From: Gracilibacillus alcaliphilus
GTDB taxonomy: Bacteria; Bacillota; Bacilli; Bacillales; Amphibacillaceae
Assembly: GCF_016909015.1 (NCBI RefSeq)
Contig: NZ_JAFBFA010000038.1
Location: 1 to 52,067 of the forward strand
Direction: 5' to 3'
Length of the DNA stretch: 52,067 nt
Positions 26,133 through 34,445 of the stretch are shown piece by piece (position 1 is the first letter of the stretch; each line of letters starts with the position of its first letter). The notes below the pieces were generated by a model. That model was not told the DNA's origin. It saw only the letters and a program-made list of their open reading frames with translations, and did not search any database. Position numbers and translations under genes: made by a program.

Positions 26133-27422
26133 CTACCGAAGTTTTTGGACATAGAATTGATCGGTTAACAGTAACCAATTCTGCGGGAAGGACAGTCCTA
26201 ACTTCCAATAGCTGATCCCTAATAGCTGTTTTTCCTTAATTAAGTCAAATTTTGCTTCAATCGAACGAGCATCCTCAAACCATACCTCATGCCGATTGCC
26301 GTCTTCGTCCGTATAGAAAAAGTAAGGTGCCATTGCCCTCTCATCGAACAGGATAGCTTGCTGATAATCTCTGGCAATCTGGATGGCCCGCTGCGGACTG
26401 ATGGCTCGGGCGTATTCTCCGCCTGGCTCATATGGAAGTGTCCAGTCGTACCCATATAAATTCTGACCTAAAAGAATTTTGTTGGCAGGCATTTCACTTA
26501 AGGCATAATTAACAACATCACGGACTGGGCCAATAGGAGAAACCGCCATTGGCGGGCCGCCGCTGTATCCCCACTCATAGGTCATTAACACAACGAAGTC
26601 GACAATTTCCCCGTGTGCTTTATAGTCATGAGCTTCATACCACATTCCCTCTTGGGTGGCACTGGTCTTTGGTGCTAAAGCAGTAGAAACTTGTAATCCT
26701 TCTTGATGAAGCCGCTCGGTTGCTTTTTCTAAAAAGCGGTTGTAATCTTCTCGATTCTCTGGAGGCAGGAACTCAAAATCAAAGTGAATATCGCCAAAGC
26801 CAACTTCCTTTGCAGTGGCAATAATCTGATCTAACAGCCTATTCTGCACTGTTTCATTGGTTAAGATAATCTGTCCTAAATCTGCACTGAAGGCTCCCTC
26901 TTCCAAGTTGGTAATAGGCATCATCAACGTAACCCCATTTTCTCGGGCAATCGCTGGAAAGTCATTGAGCGGCGGGGCAGTCAGGTTGCCTTCCCGATCT
27001 ACACGATAGAAGGAAGGGGCTAGATACGTAAGTTTTTCAGCATGTTTTCTGGCGGCACTTTCCAATGCAGGAGAGACGGTATTTCCAGTCGGTTCAATAT
27101 AAGCATTTGCAACAATGTCTGTTTTAGCCTGTTCCGGGATATATAAGGTCATACCGATTGAAAGTGGCTGATAAACATTAATTTGATTGATGCTGGCAAG
27201 TTCTGCTACGGAGATCTGGAAACGCTGGCCGATCGTATACAAACTGTCTCCTGGCTGAACCGTATAGAAACGGCCATAGGTTGGAATCACAAGGGCTTGA
27301 CCTACTACTAAGGACTGTTCAGGATTAATTTCATTAGCGGTTGCGATCGCCTCACTTGAAATACCAAATTGATTGGCAATTTGATATAAACTATCTCCTT
27401 GTTTCACGACATAAATTTGCAC
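26133..27422 (-). CDS. yaaH: Spore cortex-lytic N-acetylglucosaminidase (YaaH/SleL)
   Basis: 429 residues from GTG 27422 (AAGGGAGA upstream); B. subtilis YaaH is about the same length. Two LysM peptidoglycan-binding repeats (about 3-47 and 52-96: VVKQGDSLYQIANQFGIS, TVQPGDSLYTIGQRFQIS) precede a GH18 domain (about 100-429). The catalytic motif GDIHFDFEFLP places the acid/base Glu at 217. No signal peptide, as expected for a protein deposited on the spore from the mother cell. It degrades cortex fragments during germination. The ATG further upstream (27464) would add residues before the first LysM and lacks a ribosome site. Neighbour order yaaH-yaaI-tadA matches Bacillus. Confidence 0.93.
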   Translation of the reverse strand: MQIYVVKQGDSLYQIANQFGISSEAIATANEINPEQSLVVGQALVIPTYGRFYTVQPGDSLYTIGQRFQISVAELASINQINVYQPLSIGMTLYIPEQAKTDIVANAYIEPTGNTVSPALESAARKHAEKLTYLAPSFYRVDREGNLTAPPLNDFPAIARENGVTLMMPITNLEEGAFSADLGQIILTNETVQNRLLDQIIATAKEVGFGDIHFDFEFLPPENREDYNRFLEKATERLHQEGLQVSTALAPKTSATQEGMWYEAHDYKAHGEIVDFVVLMTYEWGYSGGPPMAVSPIGPVRDVVNYALSEMPANKILLGQNLYGYDWTLPYEPGGEYARAISPQRAIQIARDYQQAILFDERAMAPYFFYTDEDGNRHEVWFEDARSIEAKFDLIKEKQLLGISYWKLGLSFPQNWLLLTDQFYVQKLR

Positions 27423-27501
27423 AAAGCTGTTCTCCCTTCTTATCGAAAAAGATATTCCTATCACTTATATGTATGATAAAAAAGGAGAAATAGAACTAGG
27501 A

Positions 27502-28020
27502 TCAAATCGGGCTGATATTAGCTTTAAATACCTCTGCCATTAATTTTAATGCCTCTTGATTATGTTGATCTGTATTAGAAGCAACACAGTTTTCCGGAAT
27601 ATGGAGGGTATAGCCTCGCATATGCGCATCATTGGCAGTAAACAATACACAGATATTGCCTGCTATTCCGGTGAGAATAAGATGTTCTATGCCTAAATGC
27701 TCCAATAGCGAACGCAAAGGGGTACGGAAGAATCCGGACATTTGAGGTTTCATAATAAAATAATCTTCCTCTGCCGGTAGTCCAAGCTCAATTACTTCCG
27801 CATTTTTCGCTGTTCTGCATGTCTCGGCAATTTTCTTATAGTCCGTTTCCCATGTCTCATAGTGATCATTGATATAAATAATTGGATACTGATTGGCTTT
27901 GGCATAGTTCTTTATTTCTTGAATGTTAGGTAAGATTTGTTTGGTATTTTCCAGTAATTGTTCCCCTTCGTGAAAATTAAAATCATTGATTAAATCAATT
28001 ACTAATAAGGCCTTCTTCAT
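27502..28020 (-). CDS. yaaI: Isochorismatase-like cysteine hydrolase (YaaI)
   Basis: 172 residues. The catalytic triad of the isochorismatase/nicotinamidase fold is visible: Asp9 in LLVIDLINDF, Lys91 in FIMKPQMSGFF and Cys124 in LTGIAGNICVLFTANDA. The cis-peptide motif GIAGN precedes the Cys. The real substrate of YaaI is not established. Ribosome site TAGGGAG. Same strand as yaaH, 79 nt apart, divergent from tadA. Confidence 0.9.
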   Translation of the reverse strand: MKKALLVIDLINDFNFHEGEQLLENTKQILPNIQEIKNYAKANQYPIIYINDHYETWETDYKKIAETCRTAKNAEVIELGLPAEEDYFIMKPQMSGFFRTPLRSLLEHLGIEHLILTGIAGNICVLFTANDAHMRGYTLHIPENCVASNTDQHNQEALKLMAEVFKANISPI

Positions 28021-28154
28021 ATAGACACTCCCTAGAGGTTATTCTCTTATCTGCAAGATACCCTATCTTAGCAGAAAACATGCATCGATTACTTGCACTC
28101 TTGGTTTTTTTTCGGCACTATAGGACTAAGGAATGTGTACGAAGGAGGATTCTT

Positions 28155-28634
28155 ATGACTGATCAAGAATATATGTTACTGGCATTGGAAGAGGCGAATA
28201 AAGCTGCCGTATTGGGTGAGGTTCCGATTGGAGCGGTTATTGTTCATCAGGAGGAAGTGATCGCGACGGCTTTTAACCTGCGCGAAAAGCTGCAGACGAC
28301 TAACTCACATGCAGAACTCTTAGCGATTGATAAGGCAAACCAAGTGCTTGGCAGCTGGCGGTTAGAAGATTGTACATTATATGTTACACTTGAGCCGTGT
28401 CCGATGTGTGCTGGTGCCATTCTGCAGGCAAGAATCCCGCGGATTGTATACGGAGCAAAGGATCCAAAGGCAGGCTGTGCCGGTTCCCTGCTGAATCTAT
28501 TAGAGGATGATCGTTTTAATCACCAGGCAGAAGTGGTGCCAGGTGTAGAGGCGGAAGCATGCAGTCAGCTACTGACCGACTTTTTTAAAAGGTTGAGAGA
28601 AAAGAAAAAGGCAGAGTCCAATATACAGGAATAG
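28155..28634 (+). CDS. tadA: tRNA-specific adenosine deaminase
   Basis: 159 residues from ATG 28155 (GAAGGAGGA upstream). It converts the wobble adenosine of tRNA-Arg(ACG) to inosine. Zinc site: His52 and catalytic Glu54 in HAELLAI, Cys82 and Cys85 in EPCPMCAGAI. The GAKDPKAGCAGSLLNLL loop is the tRNA-binding signature of TadA. An in-frame ATG at 28080 lacks a ribosome site. Same position relative to scr and dnaX as in Bacillus. Confidence 0.95.
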   Translation: MTDQEYMLLALEEANKAAVLGEVPIGAVIVHQEEVIATAFNLREKLQTTNSHAELLAIDKANQVLGSWRLEDCTLYVTLEPCPMCAGAILQARIPRIVYGAKDPKAGCAGSLLNLLEDDRFNHQAEVVPGVEAEACSQLLTDFFKRLREKKKAESNIQE

Positions 28635-28979
28635 TATAGAATGATATTTTAGTGGTCTATTTACAACGGTTAGCTGACTTTATCGCTACCTTAAATAATG
28701 AGGAAAAAAATGGAGGAATTACCTTGTCACAAGCTGGAGAATCTCGGCCTTGATTACACACTGGAAGGTGTCGAACCACCGCAATGCAATTGGATGAAGG
28801 TAGTATCCGAAGAGAAATGGAGCTAGTTAATCCGATCGGTCCACTGCAAAACAATCCGAATATAGGCGCTGAAAACCATGTACCTGTATGGCAAGAGTAA
28901 CTGTGGAGAAAACGGGCTGTTTTGTATATGGATCAAGGGATACTGAGCCGGCATGATAGTAGCTTTTTGATGGTATGGA
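28635..28979 (+). other. Gap between tadA and scr with a short decayed coding fragment
   Basis: AAATGGAGGAATTACC precedes a TTG that opens SQAGESRP and stops. A neighbouring frame reads LDYTLEGVEPPQCNWM, and a further one EGSIRREMELVNPIGPL, then NNPNIGAENHVPVWQE. Coding-like text hopping between frames suggests a dead small gene; I do not recognise it. Confidence 0.35.
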
Positions 28980-29008
28980 TTGCATTTTTGCGTAAAACAG
29001 GGTATACT
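28980..29008 (+). promoter_or_regulatory. Promoter of scr
   Basis: TTGCAT, 17-nt spacer, TATACT. About 45 nt before the RNA's 5' region, consistent with a short precursor. Confidence 0.75.
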
Positions 29009-29053
29009 AGTTATTGCGCTTCTTAATTAGCGCATTTCTGTATGCATCTAAAA

Positions 29054-29331
29054 ACTTGCCGTGCTAGGTGGGGAGGTAGCGGTGCCCTGTACTCGCAATC
29101 CGCTAGAGCGAGACTGAGTTGCCTTGCTGAGGTGTCGTTATTTTATGGTCTGCCGTAACGGAGTAGTGTTGACGCTCGGGTCCTGCGCAACAGGAACTCG
29201 TGAACCATGTCAGGTCCGGAAGGAAGCAGCATTAAGCGAATCTTTCTGTGTGCCGTGGGGAAGCCTGGGTCTAGCTATGAACTTACGTAACGCATAGGGT
29301 AACGCCATCGAAGCTTGGCGCACGGCGTTAC
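29054..29331 (+). ncRNA. scr: Signal recognition particle RNA (scRNA, long Bacillus type)
   Basis: About 278 nt, with the ends estimated from pairing of ACTTGCCGTGC with GCGCACGGCGTTAC. The Alu-type 5' domain GTGCTAGGTGGGGAGGTAGC and the highly conserved apical domain (ACCATGTCAGGTCCGGAAGG, then AAGCAGCATTAAG) are both present, as is CCTGGGTCTAGCTA. The SRP RNA with Ffh targets membrane and secreted proteins. Unlike the 114-nt E. coli 4.5S RNA, this one keeps the Alu domain, as in Bacillus. Confidence 0.97.
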
Positions 29332-29349
29332 ATATAACACTAGTACATA

Positions 29350-29386
29350 ACAGGACATCCGTCTAAAATGGGATGTCCTGTTTTTA
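29350..29386 (+). terminator. Terminator of scr
   Basis: ACAGGACATCC / GGATGTCCTGT, perfect 11-bp stem, then TTTT. Confidence 0.92.
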
Positions 29387-29502
29387 TGTATCAGGAGAAA
29401 ATCAATTTTATGAACATGTTATAGTATAAGGTTGTGTCTTCAAAATCAGCATGCATGTTAGTTTCGAGCGAAAAATCAATCGCTTGGAAGGAGGCGGTTT
29501 CC

Positions 29503-29673
29503 ATTACATCAGATGTGCAAATCATAGATAATATAATGTAACAAATTGTTTCAGAAACATTAAGAGCTGGAGTTAAGCTGTCGTCGGAAAATGAACTTTC
29601 AGAAAAATACAGAGTGCCTAGAATGACAGTCAGAAATGCATTAACAAAGCTTGAAGAGCAAAGGATTGTCTAA
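29503..29673 (+). pseudogene. GntR-family regulator remnant (DNA-binding half only)
   Basis: A strong site (GGAAGGAGGCGG) is followed by ATT ACA TCA GAT, where ATG would be expected. The frame reads ITSDVQIIDNIM, a TAA, then QIVSETLRAGVKLSSENELS, EKYRVPRMTVRNALTKLEEQ, RIV and a stop. This is an unmistakable GntR winged helix (SSENELSEKYRVPRMTVRNAL). The ligand-binding domain is missing, the start is lost and one stop is in frame. It marks the left edge of the segment inserted between scr and dnaX. Confidence 0.85.
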
Positions 29674-30812
29674 ATGTGATGATAAAATAAGAATTTTTTT
29701 ACTGCTTTATCAATTGTTTGCTTGTGATTTTGCATTTTTTTCCTTTACTTTCTCTAGATTGGAAAATAATCTTTGGGAATACATTTATGAAGTAAGTACT
29801 CTTACCCTGTTTTGATAAGTATTCTAGGTGTTATTAGTGCTATTTTTAACTTAAAAGGAGCTACTCTAATATTTTCTTTGAATTTTCTTACTAATACACT
29901 TTGGATTTATTTACCTAATGCAGTTTACGGCTTTCTAGAATGTACGGTCACCGCTCCGGCAATATACTTCGCTTTTACTCATAGGGCACCAGTCAACATT
30001 GCTTCAGTAAACTTTCGCAGTGTTTCCTATATGTGGGCACGGTTCTGCTAACTTTTCAAAGTGGATCCTCAGCCCGTGTTGTTCCACAAGAGGATACGTA
30101 TTTTGTCTACGCTGCGTCAGAAAATTATGATTATTAGAATTCTCATTCTCCCTATTTAGTTATGTCCTGGTGTTTATTGGGGGTACTAAGCCAATAAGAA
30201 GAATGTCTCTGGGGAGACCTAAAAAATACAACTCATTCATCATGCTTTTCAGAATTAAAAACAATTATTTTCCGAATATTTTATACGTAAACGCTGACTT
30301 ATTGCTTGCACTTAGTTAATGGATAGTGGTATCTGTCAGGACATACTGGTTTTGAACACGCACTTAAATATAAGTAATAGTTGATGTAAAATTGCATTTA
30401 TCATTGCTCATCTTCCCCCCGGCACTTCACTTTTCAAACAGGAGAAACGGTCGGCCTCCGCTCCGGTTTGATTCTACACTGTTTGAGAGACTTACCAGAG
30501 ATAGCGCGGCTTTGAGTAACGGACTTTCACAGAAGTTGGTGACTTCTAGTTGCACACAAAGGTTTTCGGTGAGACGAATAACCGTAGTCCAAGGGCAGCG
30601 GCGGTTTTAGTGGAAGTTCCACTAAGATGTGTCCTTTGTATCTGACTTTTTAATCAACTGTTTGAGAAAAATCGATTATTGTATGCCATTTGCCTATCGT
30701 TATCCGTGTGTTCTTGTATTGATTTTACATACTTTGTTACAAAATACTTTTAATAAGAAGAAATGTTTAGAAGAAATGTTTGATAAATATAAAGTATTAT
30801 TTATAATAATGC
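29674..30812. other. 1.1-kb decayed stretch
   Basis: No intact gene. 29812-29943 encodes a hydrophobic piece (SILGVISAIFNLKGATLIF, then LTNTLWIYLPNAVYGFL) that looks like the end of a membrane protein. Two GC-richer patches, about 29940-30120 and 30415-30625 (GGTCGGCCTCCGCTCCGG, AGCGGCGGTTTTAGTGG), resemble degenerate intergenic repeats. Nothing else is recognisable. Confidence 0.45.
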
Positions 30813-30840
30813 TATAATACAATTTTTGTAAACGCTTCCT
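30813..30840 (+). promoter_or_regulatory. -10 box and cre site before the sensor kinase gene
   Basis: A perfect TATAAT at 30813 is followed at 30827 by TGTAAACGCTTCCT, matching the cre core TGTAAACGCT. A cre just downstream of the -10 would let CcpA repress the kinase/regulator pair when preferred sugars are present. No clear -35 was found. Confidence 0.65.
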
Positions 30841-30886
30841 TAATGGGCGTATATTAATTAAAACAGACTGAAAGGAGGACGTCACA

Positions 30887-32620
30887 TTGAATAGAAAATT
30901 TTTTATCAAGCCAAGAATAAAAAGGTTAAGGACACGTTTTTGGGTTGCAATGATTTCCCTGGCTATACCTTCTATGATTGTGCTAGGGGCGATTTCTTAT
31001 CTTATTTCTAAACAAACAATAGTAGATAATCATGTTCAAAATTATGAAGATTTATTAAGAATTTCGAGTGAAATGTCTGAACTTACATATGAAAATGTGA
31101 TTAACCTACACAGGTTAATCCTATCCAATGAAGAGATTAGAAATGAATTGTTACTAGCATCCAATGAATCTGCTGAATATTATAAAACTGCAATTATTCT
31201 CCATGATATTCTTTCAAAATATTACTTAAACACCAAATATATTGAATCCGTCTGTTTATTTGATATTGAAGATAATTCATATTGTTATGGTATATCTAGA
31301 AGAGGAACATATTTTTTTAATAACGTACAGGAGATAAAAACAAAAAATTGGTATAAACAGGCAAAACTAGCTGAAGGGAAAGAAATTTTTCTTGGGTATA
31401 ATATTTTAAATGGAAGTAATGATAGTTTCTCCTCTGTGAAATTTTTAAGAAATCCAAACAATTTATATCAAGATGAGTTAGGCGTACTCGTTATAAATTT
31501 AAATAAAGAAATGTTTGATGCTATATCAGTAAACTATAGAGATAATACCTTTATGATAGTAGATTCTAGTGATGATGGTGCAACATCACCTATATATGTT
31601 AATAACCAACATGATGGACTTACTAGTATTGATTGGAAAGATGGAGAGGGCATTGATATGGAGTCATTTCAAAATAATGGTTATGTTAGTAGTTATTATA
31701 CAAATCCAACAACCGGCTGGTCTTACATCCATCTCATTAAACAAAGCCATCTGTTGAAAGATTCAAATAAAATTGGTTTGATTACCTTTACAATTGTGGG
31801 AATAATGGGAACTACTGCGGTATTAGTATCTATATATCTTTCAGGATCTATTTTATATCCTTTACTAAAATTGAAGAAAATGGTTGCTAATACTGGAAAT
31901 CCAGCTTCAAATTTTGAAGAAGTATTTGATGATGATGAAGTTGGGAAAATCGGAAATCAAATCAATGTACTTGTTAAAAATAATTTGGATTTGCGTGAAA
32001 ATTTAATGGAATCCAGATTAAAAGAAAAAGAATCAGAATTAAGGGCGTTACAAGCACAAATAAAACCACATTTTTTATATAATACTCTATCGACTATTTA
32101 TTGGATGGCACGTAAAAATAATGAAAATGATATTGCAAAAATATCTATTTCCTTATCTGAAAGTTTTAAATTGAGCTTAAATAAAGGAAAAGAATTTCTT
32201 AGGGTTCAAGAAGAATTAGAACATATACAGCACTACTGTTCGATTCAATCAATTAGATATGGAAAACGGTTTGAATATATTGAATGTGTTCAACCGGAAC
32301 TGAAGGATAAATTAATACTTAAATTAGTACTTCAACCTTTCGTAGAGAATTCTTATTATCATGGTTTGGAAACGAAGGTGGGGGAAGGTTATGTTAAATT
32401 AACAGGATATTTGGAGAATAACTGTATGATTTTTGTAATTAAAGATAATGGAGTAGGGGTGGAAGATATTAATTTCTTAAATAGCGGGTATGGAATTAAA
32501 AATGTTCGGGAGCGTTTAGATTTATTATATGGAGAGAAGAGCTCGGTTGAGGTGAAAAGCGAACGTAATGTAGGAACCACTGTAAAATTGAGAATTCCAT
32601 TAAAGTTGGAGGTAGATTAG
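30887..32620 (+). CDS. YesM-like two-component sensor histidine kinase
   Basis: 577 residues; TTG start after AAAGGAGG. Membrane helices at about 16-38 and 300-322 enclose an extracellular sensor region (about 40-298, Cache-like). HAMP about 323-378, then the YesM/LytS-type His-kinase domain with LRALQAQIKPHFLYNTLST, phospho-acceptor His about 395, and a HATPase domain (FVENSYYHGLE, DNGVGVED, GYGIKNVRERLDLLYG). These kinases pair with AraC-type response regulators such as YesN, found directly downstream with coding regions abutting, and control sugar uptake loci. The sensed molecule is presumably the glycan or oligosaccharide handled by the genes that follow. Confidence 0.93.
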   Translation: MNRKFFIKPRIKRLRTRFWVAMISLAIPSMIVLGAISYLISKQTIVDNHVQNYEDLLRISSEMSELTYENVINLHRLILSNEEIRNELLLASNESAEYYKTAIILHDILSKYYLNTKYIESVCLFDIEDNSYCYGISRRGTYFFNNVQEIKTKNWYKQAKLAEGKEIFLGYNILNGSNDSFSSVKFLRNPNNLYQDELGVLVINLNKEMFDAISVNYRDNTFMIVDSSDDGATSPIYVNNQHDGLTSIDWKDGEGIDMESFQNNGYVSSYYTNPTTGWSYIHLIKQSHLLKDSNKIGLITFTIVGIMGTTAVLVSIYLSGSILYPLLKLKKMVANTGNPASNFEEVFDDDEVGKIGNQINVLVKNNLDLRENLMESRLKEKESELRALQAQIKPHFLYNTLSTIYWMARKNNENDIAKISISLSESFKLSLNKGKEFLRVQEELEHIQHYCSIQSIRYGKRFEYIECVQPELKDKLILKLVLQPFVENSYYHGLETKVGEGYVKLTGYLENNCMIFVIKDNGVGVEDINFLNSGYGIKNVRERLDLLYGEKSSVEVKSERNVGTTVKLRIPLKLEVD

Positions 32621-34141
32621 ATGACAAAAGTAGTGATTTTTGATGACGAGGAAATTGTTTTGGATGGAGTCCAAACAATTATAGATTGGGAACGGTGGGG
32701 ATTAACTTTAGTGGGGACAGCTGCAAATGGTATTGACGCTTTAGAGATAGTAAAGGAGCAAAAACCTGAGATTATCTTTACAGATATAAGAATGCCTGGT
32801 CTAGATGGTTTAGAACTAATAGAGGAAATAAATAGAATGGCTCCAACTACCCAATGCGTCATAATGAGTGGTTTCAATGAGATAGAGTATTATAAGAAAG
32901 CGATCCAGTTTGATGTGGTGGATTATTTGGAAAAACCGATAACTGTGGAAAGAATCGAGAAGAGCTTGGACAAGATGTTCAAAAAAATCCAAGCAACTTA
33001 TGAGTTTCAGCACTTAAAACAGAAATGGAATGATTCTCAAAGTTTGATCGTAGAGAAAAAAGTACTTGATATCCTAAATCAAGGTGATTTTGTTCAAGAA
33101 CAGTGGAATGAGCTTCTTGGGATTAATAAAGAATTAATTAGCGGAGTGAGAGTTGGTGTCTTTTATTCAAATCAGTCATCTTATGAGGATGTTGTTGAGT
33201 TAATGACAGTTTCGAAATCATATCCTGATATGAAGGTGTTTCTTATAAAGAATGGAAACCATCGAATAATTCTATGGGTTCAGACTAGTCATCCAAATCG
33301 AATATCCAACATAATAGAGAACTTAACGGAATTAAGTATATTAATTGGTGTAGGAACAATTTATAGGGAACCTAAAAATCTAAGGAAGTCGTACTTGGAA
33401 GCCCTTGATGCACTTAGAATGGGGAAATTTATTAGAGATGTCGGTATTATTGGGTTTGAGGAACTAAATTTTAATCACAGACTACCAGAGACCTTAACTA
33501 CATTGGAACAGAATATTATATTTAGTATCAGATCAGCTGATAGTGAAAAGATGCTAAAACTATTACAAAGATTCTTAGTAGACATACAACAAAATAACTT
33601 ATCACCAGACGTTATTAAACAAGAATGTCTTAGATTAATTTATTTAGGATTAGAGGTTGTACAGGAAACAGGCGTAAAATACCCGATAGGAAATGGTTTT
33701 ATTCCACATAAAGATATTGAAAAACTAAACTCATTAGATGACATTGAGGAATGGCTTCGAAACCGTTTTAATGACATGCTAAACTGGATGAGGAAATTAA
33801 GGAATAAACAAAGACATATATCTGTCCAACAAGCTTGTGCATTTATAGAACAAAATTTTCCTAATGATATTTCTCTTGAATCGATAGCCTCAATGGTTAA
33901 AATGAATCCGTCTTATTTTAGTATTCTATTTAAAGAGGAGGTTGGAACGACTTTTATTAAATATGTAACCAATATAAGGATTGAAAAAGCAAAAGAAATG
34001 TTAAAGCAAGGAAATAGTATTCACAAAGTTAGCGAAGAAGTAGGCTATATCAATCATAGATATTTTAGTGAGTTATTTAAGAAAAATACAGGATTAACAC
34101 CAGGTCAATATAGAAAACAGTCAAACAACACAATTTATTAA
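32621..34141 (+). CDS. YesN-like response regulator with AraC-type DNA-binding domain
   Basis: 506 residues. Receiver domain (about 1-120) with phospho-acceptor Asp55 in IIFTDIRMPGLDGLEL, acidic pair DDEE near residue 9 and the conserved Lys in DYLEKPI. The middle 270 residues are the variable YesN linker. The C-terminal 100 residues carry two AraC helix-turn-helix motifs: ISLESIASMVKMNPSYFSIL and VSEEVGYINHRYFSELFKK, then TGLTPGQYRK. ATG follows GGAGGTAGATTAG and abuts the kinase stop. Probable activator of the downstream hydrolase/ABC operon. Confidence 0.93.
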   Translation: MTKVVIFDDEEIVLDGVQTIIDWERWGLTLVGTAANGIDALEIVKEQKPEIIFTDIRMPGLDGLELIEEINRMAPTTQCVIMSGFNEIEYYKKAIQFDVVDYLEKPITVERIEKSLDKMFKKIQATYEFQHLKQKWNDSQSLIVEKKVLDILNQGDFVQEQWNELLGINKELISGVRVGVFYSNQSSYEDVVELMTVSKSYPDMKVFLIKNGNHRIILWVQTSHPNRISNIIENLTELSILIGVGTIYREPKNLRKSYLEALDALRMGKFIRDVGIIGFEELNFNHRLPETLTTLEQNIIFSIRSADSEKMLKLLQRFLVDIQQNNLSPDVIKQECLRLIYLGLEVVQETGVKYPIGNGFIPHKDIEKLNSLDDIEEWLRNRFNDMLNWMRKLRNKQRHISVQQACAFIEQNFPNDISLESIASMVKMNPSYFSILFKEEVGTTFIKYVTNIRIEKAKEMLKQGNSIHKVSEEVGYINHRYFSELFKKNTGLTPGQYRKQSNNTIY

Positions 34142-34158
34142 GTGTTGTTTATTTTTTT
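34123..34158 (+). terminator. Terminator of the kinase/regulator pair
   Basis: AAACAACAC pairs with GTGTTGTTT around a 10-nt loop, then ATTTTTTT. The stem starts within the end of the regulator gene. Confidence 0.85.
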
Positions 34159-34322
34159 ACACCTACATGGATTGGGGTACATAACGCTGAGGAACGAAAT
34201 AGTATCAACTTCATCGATTAAACCAAAAACAGATGGAAAACATAATAGAGTGAACAAAGGTTTACGAATAAACATTCTACCTACTTCTGAAAAATCCAAA
34301 AAAAACAGAACAAACCTAAAAA

Positions 34323-34360
34323 AGTTAGCGCTTACAAATGTAGAATAGTGATGGTATTCT
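34323..34360 (+). promoter_or_regulatory. Promoter and overlapping cre site of the glycoside hydrolase/ABC operon
   Basis: -35 TTACAA (34332), 17-nt spacer, -10 TATTCT (34355). AGTTAGCGCTTACA at 34323-34336 is, on the minus strand, TGTAAGCGCTAACT, a full match to the cre consensus, and overlaps the -35. The rest of the 34159-34445 gap has no recognisable regulator site. Confidence 0.7.
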
Positions 34361-34445
34361 AATAACGAAGTTTACTTAAGCTAGAGGAGGAGAGGTTAAA
34401 TTTAATTAGAAACACATGAAATGACTAATTTTTGGGGGTGAGGAC

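Noticed and set aside
30392..30817. Two plus-strand ORFs of 62-72 codons before the sensor kinase
   Set aside because: No ribosome site, frequent Arg/Ser/Cys, and they lie across a degenerate repeat-like patch.
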